Assembly (NCBI GenBank): GCA_034401135.1
Contig: JAWZSP010000004.1
Coordinates: 1,364,001-1,428,000, forward strand
Source of the DNA: Volutella citrinella
Lineage: Eukaryota > Ascomycota > Sordariomycetes > Hypocreales > Nectriaceae
DNA length: 64,000 nucleotides
Direction of reading: 5' to 3'
Shown here in pieces: positions 12,219-21,104 of the stretch. The notes under the pieces were generated by a model. The model was not told the DNA's origin and searched no databases. It saw nothing but the letters and a program-made list of their open reading frames with translations. A program made the position numbers and the translations under genes. Each line of letters opens with the position of its first letter. Within the stretch, counting starts at the first letter, position 1.

Positions 12219-13506
12219 CCTGGTCTGATCGCCCGAGGCTCAGATAAATCTAGGCTTCTTGCAGTCCGCTTACCCTCGCGGCTATAACCCTGGATATCCT
12301 CTAGATCGCTTGGCTCCGAGACGTCATCAAGGCTCCGACGGGATATCCGCTCAACACTGCGTTGCAACGACGCAGTACTGGTACGAGGAGGCGTATGACG
12401 GCTCGGGTGATGGGAGAGAGGCGAATCAATCCCTAATAGAGATTACAATGAGGTTCTGAGCAGCTCGCAAAAGGTGCGAGAAGCTGTCTTGCGGATCGAG
12501 GGGAGTGTCTTGGGCACAGACGAGGGCAGCGCAGGGGCTCGTGACACTCGGGCCGGTACGTGGCTGGAGACGGACGGTGGGCGCGCGAAACGAGCAGCGT
12601 CGCGGGGACTGACGACAGCAAGAGACGGCGTGGGGAGGGGGATGGTTCGGTCTAAACGGCGGTGGACGGCGGGAGGTGGTGAGTTTGCGCGAGGGCCACG
12701 TTGTGCGATGGCGGGTTTACTTCCAGAAACCTAGCCCCAGGGGAGTCGAGGAGCGAAAGTTAGAAAGTCGCCCACCCACACACTACGACCTTTTTCTTAT
12801 CGATAAGTAAGCATGCCGTCAACTGTGTTCAGCCAGCGCGCCCGCTTCGAGACAGCCCCAATTGTGATCAGGTGGGCAAGGAACGTAGCAGCTCTCAGCT
12901 CGGTCTCCTCAGCGACCGTCTTTTGGTCCAGCTCTTTGTCTGTGCGGCAGGCATTGGTTCCTGACCACGGTGTTGACCTCTGAGCCAGCACCGAGTCGCG
13001 TGCCCAGGGCTAGGCCAAAGCCAACAATTGAGCGAGCCCCATTAGTAAATTCGTGTTAGGCAACTTAGGCCGCCCCCCGGCGCGCTAGAGCTGGCCCAGA
13101 GGGCGGGGAGTGCCTGACAGACGCATATTGACATGGCGGTTCATAGGTAGATACGTACCGGTAACTTGGATGTGAGGTTCGGACGCTGCGTCAGGTGGTG
13201 AATCGGCATTCGGGAAGCAAAGTCTCCTAGCGGAGATGACGGTGGAACACCCGCCGAATTCCGTGCCAGATCAGGTCGGGTACCATTGTCTCACACCTCG
13301 TCATGGCCCTCACCGGAGATTAGAATGTGTAGTTGACGCAAAGACCGGACTCCAACTTTGAAAGTGAACCCCGCACCCACTCAATGCTTATGCGTATTAG
13401 TACTACGCAGCGGCTATAAGGGAGCAAAACGTCAGCATGTCAGCCACGGGCAGTCAGCCTACCTAGGAGCCCGGGGTCATGGAATTGAGACACTGCAATC
13501 TTCACC
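12219..13506. other. gene-free divergent promoter region
   Basis: About 1.3 kb between the edc3 start (minus) and the NAD(P)-binding gene (plus), so it should contain two divergent promoters. Frames here are short and unrecognised. A TATA-like CTATAAG at 13413-13419 is the only promoter-type element I would name. Confidence 0.5.
13413..13419 (+). promoter_or_regulatory. TATA-like box
   Basis: CTATAAG about 88 nt before the ATG of the NAD(P)-binding gene, at a plausible distance for a TATA element. A nine-codon upstream ORF begins at 13437 (MSATGSQPT, stop at 13466), so transcripts starting near here would carry it. Confidence 0.35.
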
Positions 13507-14363
13507 ATGAAGCTCATCGTCACAGGCGCCACTGGCTACGTCGCCAGCGAGGTCATCCGCCAGAGCTTGCGGATGCCGGAAATCACCTCCCTCGTCGCTC
13601 TCAGCCGCAAGCCCATCGCCATTGACGCAGGCGCACAGTCTTCCAAGCTCAAAAATGTCATCATTAAAGACTACGATGACTACTCCGACGAGGCCAAGAA
13701 GGAGTTTGCCGACGCAAATGCTTGTATTTGGTGAATCTCCTTCCTACCTCTGAACTAGCAGCTCGCTATGCTACCTGCAGACGGCACTTACACCAAACCA
13801 GGACAGTCGCCATCCTCCCCAGAGACTCAAAGAGTCTCGACTTCGCCGAGGTTAGGCGAGTCTGCCAGACCTCCACACTAGTCGGCATGAAGACTATGTA
13901 CGAAGCCGGCCCGGCGCGCCCCTTTCGCTTCCTGTACATGAGTGGCGTCGCCGCCGAGCGCGATCAAACCAAGAAACCCTTCTACATGCCGCAGTATACA
14001 TTGATGCGAGTAAGTTGTCTTGCTCATGCTCCCACGCCTACACAGTGATCTGACGCACCTCTCCTACAGGGCGAGACAGAATCCATGATGCTGGCCTATG
14101 CTGCAGAGCATCCAGGTGAGATTGAGGCGTGTGCCATAAAGGTGGGCTTGATCACTGCGCCTGGTGACATTCTTAGAGATGCCCTCGCCTTTGGGTTAAA
14201 GTGGGTGGGAGGGATTGGGAATATTTCCACGGCCGAGGTATCCGCAGGCATGATCAAGCAAGCCATACATGGATTTGAAAAGGAGCCGCTGATGAATGAC
14301 GACCTCGTCAGGATTGGGCGCGAGGCTCTAAAGCACCAACTAGAGTCCGCCAACGAGAAGTAA
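13507..14363 (+). CDS. NAD(P)-binding Rossmann protein (SDR/NmrA-like)
   Basis: Probable short-chain dehydrogenase/epimerase-like protein of unknown substrate. Three exons, 13507-13730, 13802-14009 and 14070-14363, with introns of 71 and 60 nt, give 241 aa. The first splice joins TG to G to make the Trp of NACIW; the other candidate acceptor (at 13780) would create a stop, which supports the choice of the CCAAACCAG acceptor. The N-terminal VTGATGYVASEVIRQ is a classical TGxxGxxG dinucleotide-binding loop. The middle (RPFRFLYMSGVAAERDQTKK) corresponds to the strand and active-site region of atypical SDRs. A clear YxxxK is not evident, so catalysis is not certain. It converges on PIF1. Confidence 0.8.
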
Positions 14364-14694
14364 GCTAATACGCCGCACGTGTTTCAACTTCCAATTAAAT
14401 TGGACTTCTTCATATCACTTTGCATCTCGTCGAAGCAGTCATGTGCACCAATGGCATAGACTTGTGTCCCGAAGGTTATAAAGAGCTGGGTCTTGAATAT
14501 TTTTGTCCCGACCACGATGCGGTCAATACCGACCTGTATAAACTCCCTTCCAGGGGTATGATGAACGCCAAAGCTTGTGCCTATTCACCAAACATAGAAA
14601 AATACCGTCATGGCGATGACTGCTCTACCCATTACATGCATCCATAAGTGCATGACGCCTCTGCTCGTGGACTGAAGGAAAGGTATCTTTCGTT
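14364..14694. other. gene-free convergent 3' interval
   Basis: 331 bases between the stop codons of the NAD(P)-binding gene (plus) and PIF1 (minus). It must hold both 3' untranslated regions and terminators. No further gene seen. Confidence 0.5.
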
Positions 14695-17317
14695 TTAGTA
14701 TCCGTACGAGGCCAATGCTTCCTCCTCATCGTCAAGGTTCACCACATTGACGGCCCTCGGTTTCGGTGGCACAGGCCCAGGCCGCTTTGTGAGCAAGTCG
14801 CCAATAGATGGTTGCTTCTTTCCCTTTGCCTCCTCGGCGCTGTAAAGCTTGCCGTAAAAGTTGACCACGCGTGGGTGGGCCATGACCTTCACCTTGTCAA
14901 AACCCAAGACCTGGAGGCCGGCTTGAGTGGTGGCTCGACTTAGCGCAACATAGGCTTGGCCCTTCTCGAAGACTCGGCCAAGATTCACCTTGACTCTTTC
15001 CAAAGTCTGGCCCTGCGCTTTGTGGATCGACAAGGCCCATGCTAGGATGAGTGGCAGCTGCAGGCGCTTTGCTTGCACGTCTCCGTTGGGCAACTCGACT
15101 TTCCACTCCTCGGGTTGACACAAAATTGTCCGATGTGTACCATCTGTCGCCCTGAACTGGACGACGGGAAACTTCATCACATTGGACTGTGAATCATTGC
15201 TGAAGGCATTCAGCTTTCTTCTAGCCTTCGCCATTGGATCTTCTTCGCTAAAGAGTTCGCCCATTTCTGTCAAATCAAACGTCTTTTCATCCGAGAAGGC
15301 GATGACTTTACCCAAAGACCCGTTTACCAACGTGTCGTCCAGGTTCTTGATGAGCATCACTTGGGCATCGATTTTGAGATCAATGCTCTTTGGCGCCATC
15401 ATGTTGGACAACAGCTTGTCTCGCACTTTCTCATCCCCCGTATCTTGGGCTTCATATCGTTTCGCTTTCCCGGGCAGGTCCCGGAGCCGCTTCTCATTTG
15501 AGCCTTCGACTTCGGCACGCGTCGAAAACAGCTCAGCCGCGCCCAGCCCGTCGTCAATCTCTAGAGGTCGGGCCAAGGCTTTGAAAGCGCGCACGGTGTT
15601 TTCACTTATCTTACCCAGGCGCATCTCATTGAGCATATTTGCAAACTGCGGATCGCGCTGACGGAAGACTTGCGTCAGTCCAATCGTGTGGTCTATGGAT
15701 GTGTTCCACGTTGCGCCGTCAAAGGCAAACTTGGTCTGTCGCGAGCCATCGGGCACCGGCGGCAGCTGGAAGAAATCGCCAGTGATGACGAGCTGTATGC
15801 CGCCCCACGGCCTGCCGTTATTTCGGATAGTTCTCCCGATTTGTGACAGTTTGTCGAATAATTCTCCATCCACCATTGAAACTTCGTCAATGATGAGATA
15901 CTTCGTCTTCAGCCAGCGATTCTTCGCTTTGGGGTTGCGACGAATCTTCTTGACTAGTGTTGTAGCGTCCTCCTTGCCCAAACCGATTCCTAGGCATAAC
16001 TGTTAGTTCAGTTGGCTACAATAGTTAGAGGCAGAATATACCTGAGAAGCTGTGCAGAGTGATGCCACCGATATTGCACGCAGCCAGGCCGGTTGATGCA
16101 GTCACTGCGACTCGCTCTGGGTCCTTTGCATACTTCTTCTTCAAATCAGTGATGATGGCCTTCATCAAGACTGACTTTCCAGTTCCGGCGGGGCCGGTGA
16201 AGAAGACGCTTTGATTTTGGTTAACAACGAGGTCCAACACATGCCTCTGCTCGTCACTTAGGGAAATGTTCTTGGCATGTGATTTCGTCGCCTGCTGTAT
16301 CTCATCCATGGAAAGGTCGTTGGCCTCAGCCTTCTGCTGTCGTTGAACCTTCAGCTGTTTCTTCTGCTCCTTCACGGCACTTGCACTTGGGTCCCAGTAG
16401 TCCTTGCGCTTGGTCGATGGTGTCTTTAGAACGGAAGTAAAGTCTACACCGTCATCCGCGCGGCCCTCTTGGCGAAAGCTCGCTGGAAGAACTCGCTTCT
16501 TAGCCTTCTTCGGGACAGGGGCATCGCACGTATCCTGTTCCCCGGAAGACTCCCGCTTGAGTAGACCAACTCCCGAATTTGGCTTTGTAGGTACCGGATG
16601 GTGGTTGGGTCGGACAAAGTGCGAAGCTGGCGAGGATGACCAAGGGATTTTCGCCTCGGTCTTGCCCGAAGACGGTGGGGGGGGCATGTTTTCGTTGGAC
16701 GGCGGCTCTGGAACGGGAGCGGGTTTGGCGGGGGGTCTGGGAAGTGAAGGTAGAGCAATAGGTGCTTCGAAATCGAGATCGAGGTCGCCGTCATCGCTAA
16801 AATCATCTTCGGCAAAGTAGACTGGCTCATAGACATGGTCCCCGGCATGGGATGAAGTCAGGTCGATGACGTCTGGCTCGTGCTTGAATGAGTCCGAGTT
16901 TCCGCAAAGCGCGGCAAGTGAACTGCGGGCCGCAGAGCCCGCTTGGGCGGGCGGCTGATTCGGATACGCATTGTGCGATCTATTGTTCAGGGCTCCAGGG
17001 TTCGCGAAGGAGTGCATAGTCCTCGCCGACGTGGTGGCATTGAAGCTGGGTTTTCTGCCCAGCTGCTCTCGGATATCGGCATTGGGTGCGCTAGGGCTGC
17101 TCGAGGGGAAGAGCTGCTTTGCCAACCGCTGGGACGGCGACGGCTTGGCCTCGCCAGCCGCATTCACGGCTCTGCCCAGCATCGCGATAGGGCGAACAGT
17201 AGGTTGTAGTGGGGGGCCAATCGAATGAGCGTGTGCCAGCTGTAAGAAGGCTGTGCGGAAGAAGCTGCCGCCTCGGGTCGGCGAGGATCTGATTGTCTTG
17301 GGGATGCCCGGCGTCAT
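14695..17317 (-). CDS. pif1: PIF1-type 5'-3' DNA helicase
   Basis: Superfamily 1B helicase that acts on mitochondrial DNA, telomeres, G-quadruplexes and Okazaki fragments. Two exons, 17317-16042 and 15989-14695, joined across a 52-nt intron (GTATAT donor, CCTAG acceptor; split Gly codon), give 856 aa from the first ATG, close to yeast Pif1. Walker A GPAGTGKS and the following [13 protein letters not shown] lie before the intron. Walker [17 protein letters not shown], then [12 protein letters not shown], and the late motif [19 protein letters not shown] lie after it. The first ~45 residues are basic and lack acidic residues except near the end, like a mitochondrial presequence. A second in-frame ATG at 17182 ([11 protein letters not shown]) would remove it. 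The frame upstream of 17317 only has a TTG. Most of residues 50-370 is low-complexity linker with DxD acidic and nuclear-type basic patches (KKAKKR). Confidence 0.95.
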
Positions 17318-18038
17318 AAACCAGGACAAGTCAAGACGCGGGGGGGGGAGGATGGATGTTGACAAGATGCAGATTAGGGAGAGGGGGAGGGGGAAGGCCG
17401 CCTCTGTGGTCTCTGTTGTTTGGATAGGCAGGAAGCTGGGCCGACGCCAGACACCAAGGAAAGTCACAGACGCCCCATCCAATTGACTGGCAGCTGCAAA
17501 CAAGGGAACGCGTCAGGGCTTGGGGAAGGTAGCGAGTTAAAGAGATTCTGCATGGGGGCGGCTGCTGGACGCGTTCGGACGCGGCGCATAGGGCGTTCTG
17601 TCGTGTTGTCCGAGACACAGAGTCACATGACTCCCTGGCTAGTTCTCTCCACGTCAATGCCGGCTCCCACAGGGGGCTCCCACAGGGCTCCACATTCAAC
17701 TGATTCACTGCTGGGTGATTCCAGCTGGACAGATTCCATTGCCCGCCTGGAAATGCGGCCTATTCCTATACCTTCTGCACGCGGCATCTTTGAACCAGAG
17801 ACAGACTTTGACGACTGGTGATTTTATTCATTCACTATGCCTCAATGCATGAGCTCCTTCAGTCTGTTGCGAACGGACGGCACCCATCTCATGCTTTAGA
17901 GACAATCATGGCTCGGCCTGGGCTCAGCGAGGATAATGTTTATAGTCCATTTAATGACTATGATATAATTCATCAATAACTTCAAGCAGTCGTGGATATA
18001 TCCCCACCAACAGCCGAGTTGTGATGGGCACTCTTGAT
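17318..18038. other. gene-free stretch before PIF1
   Basis: Contains the PIF1 5' leader/promoter and the 3' region of the ABM protein gene. A plus-strand frame ending at 17821 has an acidic end but no supporting homology; see findings. Otherwise nothing recognised. Confidence 0.45.
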
Positions 18039-18449
18039 TCACTCAGGCACCACGACGTCCTTGCTTGTGTCCAGCTCCTCCAGCCGTCGCAGATCCATGG
18101 GCTTCTCCAGGAGAGGGATAACGTAAGGGTCAAAAGTCTTCCAGTACGGGTTCTCAAGGTGATACTTCTGGCTCTGTCACCACCAATCACCACAGTGTCA
18201 GCGATCGCACACCACCAGGGACAATTGAAAGCAGGGTGGGGTTGTTCAACAGAGACATACGCTTTCTTGCTCATAGCGCTCAACGATGGTGAATGCGCGT
18301 CGGTCCTTGATGTCCTGCATCACGAACCACGAGATGGTCTCCTTGTCCTGGGAGTAGACGCGGCTGGCCTCGATGAGCTTGGCCGAGAGCTTGGCGATGC
18401 ACTCGTCATCGTCCTTGGCATATAGGTGGACCACAATTGTGTAGACCAT
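18039..18449 (-). CDS. small ABM-domain protein (dimeric alpha/beta barrel)
   Basis: 105-aa protein of the antibiotic-biosynthesis-monooxygenase (ABM) fold, a ferredoxin-like dimer; many members are cofactor-free monooxygenases or have unknown roles. Exons 18449-18261 and 18167-18039 are joined in phase 0 across a 93-nt intron (GTATGT donor, GCCAG acceptor). The sequence runs MVYTIVVHLYAKDD, then a helix (CIAKLSAKLIEASRVYSQD), a strand (ISWFVMQDI), and FTIVERYEQES with a C-terminal HLENPYWKTFDPYV. This is the usual ABM pattern, with the ERY/H...NP...F contacts near the barrel end. It ends in DVVVPE. No biosynthetic cluster surrounds it, so the name is structural only. Confidence 0.78.
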
Positions 18450-19100
18450 GGTGGAGTATTGCACAGTTTCGGTATCAGGAGCAATGACAGAGACTTTGTT
18501 TGCAAGGTCAAGGTGAGAGGTGGTTTGGTTTGTGTGTGAGAGTATCGGTGTGAGGTGGGAGGTGGGAGTGGGAGGTGTAAGAGCTGGCATGACCCCACCC
18601 ACCACGGAGTGAGGGGCAGAGCTGTTAGTCGTCTCCAACCGCCGTCACTCAAGCCAAGTCGGCCCGTTTGCTCCAAATCGTCCAACAAAAATTTATTATC
18701 TTCTCATTAACTGTGTTTGTGCATAGCATAAAACGGTCTGGGCGATGCAAGACGACATTGCTAGGGGTTTAGCCTGGCATAGCTCCAACGTTCTGGAGCT
18801 CGCTCCCACACTGAGCCGTCGGGAAGGACTGCCAAGAATTCAAGATTGACTTTCAGAATCAAATGATGGTTCAAGTATAGCAAGAGTTCATCAATTCGTG
18901 TAGCTGGGCCTGATAACCCTGGGTTCTGTTTGCCTTGTTGCACCATCCCGAGCCCTTTCCAACCAAAAACGCCCCTTTCCCAGTTTCCTAGTGGTATCGT
19001 AACCCCCGTCCAACGTATCAAACATCCGAAAGAAATAGCAGTCATACATAATGAATGTCTTGTGAAACAATATCCTACGCGGCCCATGCGCCTCGCGAAC
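18450..19100. other. gene-free spacer
   Basis: About 650 bases between two minus-strand genes: leader/promoter of the ABM gene and 3' region of the low-complexity protein gene. No additional gene or RNA is recognised. Confidence 0.45.
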
Positions 19101-21104
19101 TCAGTCACGATACATGACGCTGCTTTCCCGGCGAGGCAAAGGCAGGAAAGGGTTGCCGGGCTGCACTCTCGGTCGCTCCAGGCGCTGCATGTAGTCCTCG
19201 GCAGCCCGACGCCTATCAGTAAAGCCGCGATCGGGAGAGACGGGGCGCCTGTCGAAGCGAGCGGGAAGGCTCGGCTCTCTTCGGTAGCGCGGCGTGTCCC
19301 TCTCGCGACGATAATCCAGAGGCTCGCGCCTGAATCTCGGCTCTCGCTCAATAGGTCCGTCGTTGAGCTGCATTCGGCTGGTCCGGTTCTCGAGGCCATC
19401 CATGTTGATCCTCTCCCGGACTTCAGGGGACCCGACTATCCTCACGCCTCGCTGGATGACACGCGGGGGGAGCCTGCGAGTGGGAGCCGGGCGCCTTCCA
19501 CCGTCGTAGTCATCATCGTCGAAGTCGCTGTCGTCTTCCGACGGAGTCATTCGAGGGACCCTAAAGTTCTGTCCAGGAAAGGTGGGTAGAGGCACTGGTT
19601 GGGTCATTCTTGAAACTGCAGGCATCGGCTCTCCAACGCCCGGTAGAGCTGCCGGGCGAGATGGGAAGAACCGAGCCTGAGGGTCCGGGTGTAGCTTCCG
19701 GGGAGAGGCGTCGAAGAATCCGTGGTCCTTTGTGTGCTGCCTCGTCGCAGCGATCCCGTACTCCTCGGGAAATCCTTGGCGGTTGCCAGCGCCGTTTGGG
19801 ATTTTGAAGCCAATGGCGTCCGAGCCGACAGACGATTGCGAGGAACTCTGGTCATCCCAGAAGCGCTCATCAGAATGAATAGAGCTCATTGAGCTCCGGG
19901 CAGAACCATGTTGTGGGTGATACTGTTTCGGACCTCGCGAATCGTTGGAAACCACAATAATGCTGGGCTTTGGTTGCATCGCATCCTTTGGGGCCCTCGA
20001 AGGACTCTTCGACTTGTCTTTGGGAGGTAGACCCTTCACTTCGGGTCTGTCGCCACTTTTCTCAACCTTGGCGGGCATATTTGGCTTGGGCTGGTTGATT
20101 TGGCCTTGGCCTGGGCCAGAGCCTGGGCCAGAGCCTGGGCCAGAGCCTGGGCCAGAGCCTGGGCCAGAGCCTGGGCCAGAGCCTTGCTTTGCCGGCATTG
20201 ATGCAGCAGGTTGGGGCTTGGGATCCTGCGGACCAGCCGCACGAGGTGCTTGGGTGGGAGAAGGTGCGCTTCGCTGCTGGTTCTGGTTCTGGTTCTGGTT
20301 CTGATTTTGATTCTGATTGTGTTGTTGGGGTTGGGGTTGGGGCTGGAATTGGTGCTGATTCTGCTGCTGCCCGCCCATGGGTTGCTGGAACCCCATTTGT
20401 GCGTGTTGGAACTGGGCTTGCATCATTGCCTGTTGTCTTCTAGCCTCGCCGGTCTGGATATCATAGAGTAGCCTGACGCTGTCGAGATCTGGCTTCGGGG
20501 CACGCTTGAAGAAGAGGGTCACAGCTACTCTTTCGTCCTTTTTTGACTTGTCCCTCTTGTGGTGGCTCGAGTGCTTGGAGTGCTTCTTATGGCTCTTGTG
20601 GCGAGACGACGAATCCCGCTTACTACTGCCTGCCATCTTGGACTGGAGCTGAGCCAGGGTGTACTGGAAGTTCTGTGGGTCGTTGTCGCTCGAAGTGAGC
20701 CACTCCTTTGTGCGCTCGATCTGTATTTGGATGGGTAACTCAAGGCGAGACTTCTTCTCCAACACAGGCTTGGTTTCCTTGTTGAGGTATCTGACGTGGC
20801 GAATGGCATCTTGGGTACTGATGTTGGTTTCCAGGACTCGGTTGACTCTCTCCCAGGTAGGCTTCAAGGGTCTTCCTGTCTCATTGCTGAGTTCATTGGA
20901 GCAATCCAGCCTCTCAAGCGTGACTGCGACATAAGACGATAGCTGAGCAGAAGCATCCGCCTGGGTCATCCGGTCACCGCGGATGTCTGAGACATCGACG
21001 ACATCACGGCGAGGCCGAAGGTCTGTAGGGATAGCATGGTTTGGTGGCGTCGGGAACAAGTGTGCGGGGTTACCAGTCATCATGGGCTGGTGTGCGAGCG
21101 CCAT
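19101..21104 (-). CDS. low-complexity hypothetical fungal protein
   Basis: 667 aa from ATG 21104; not recognised. Residues ~45-165 look like a folded helical region (QLSSYVAVTLERLDCSNELS ... WERVNRVLETN ... IERTKEWLTSSDNDPQNFQ). A Lys/His/Ser-rich basic stretch (HKSHKKHSKHSSHHKRDKSK) and a second short ordered piece (VAVTLFFKRAPKPDLDSVRL) follow. Then come glutamine-rich sequence, an NQ-dipeptide run and six perfect SGPG units (see repeat). The last 150 residues are arginine/aspartate-rich with repeated RRE/YRRE elements ending in SSVMYRD. The composition suggests an RNA- or nucleus-associated scaffold, but that is inference. The frame stays open upstream of the ATG to a stop just before 21180, next to a possible acceptor (TTGTAG), so a further 5' exon is possible. 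Confidence 0.65.
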   Translation of the reverse strand: MALAHQPMMTGNPAHLFPTPPNHAIPTDLRPRRDVVDVSDIRGDRMTQADASAQLSSYVAVTLERLDCSNELSNETGRPLKPTWERVNRVLETNISTQDAIRHVRYLNKETKPVLEKKSRLELPIQIQIERTKEWLTSSDNDPQNFQYTLAQLQSKMAGSSKRDSSSRHKSHKKHSKHSSHHKRDKSKKDERVAVTLFFKRAPKPDLDSVRLLYDIQTGEARRQQAMMQAQFQHAQMGFQQPMGGQQQNQHQFQPQPQPQQHNQNQNQNQNQNQNQQRSAPSPTQAPRAAGPQDPKPQPAASMPAKQGSGPGSGPGSGPGSGPGSGPGSGPGQGQINQPKPNMPAKVEKSGDRPEVKGLPPKDKSKSPSRAPKDAMQPKPSIIVVSNDSRGPKQYHPQHGSARSSMSSIHSDERFWDDQSSSQSSVGSDAIGFKIPNGAGNRQGFPEEYGIAATRQHTKDHGFFDASPRKLHPDPQARFFPSRPAALPGVGEPMPAVSRMTQPVPLPTFPGQNFRVPRMTPSEDDSDFDDDDYDGGRRPAPTRRLPPRVIQRGVRIVGSPEVRERINMDGLENRTSRMQLNDGPIEREPRFRREPLDYRRERDTPRYRREPSLPARFDRRPVSPDRGFTDRRRAAEDYMQRLERPRVQPGNPFLPLPRRESSVMYRD
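20109..20180 (-). repeat. 12-bp tandem repeat, six perfect copies (SGPG)
   Basis: Unit GCCTGGGCCAGA repeated six times without a mismatch, plus a partial copy. It is a multiple of three and encodes SGPG repeats in the minus-strand hypothetical protein. A separate TTCTGG/TTCTGA hexamer run at about 20279-20317 encodes alternating Asn-Gln. Both are likely length-polymorphic. Confidence 0.9.

Noticed and set aside
13731..13780. Acceptor at CTACCTGCAG for intron 1 of the NAD(P)-binding gene
   Set aside because: Joining TG to the next base there makes TGA; the acceptor ending at 13801 keeps the frame.
16025..17503. PIF1 start at the far upstream end of the open frame
   Set aside because: The frame there begins at a TTG; the first ATG is at 17317 and gives a sensible presequence.
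18039..18449. ABM-domain gene as part of a secondary-metabolite cluster
   Set aside because: No polyketide synthase, peptide synthetase, transporter or regulator nearby; neighbours are housekeeping or unknown.
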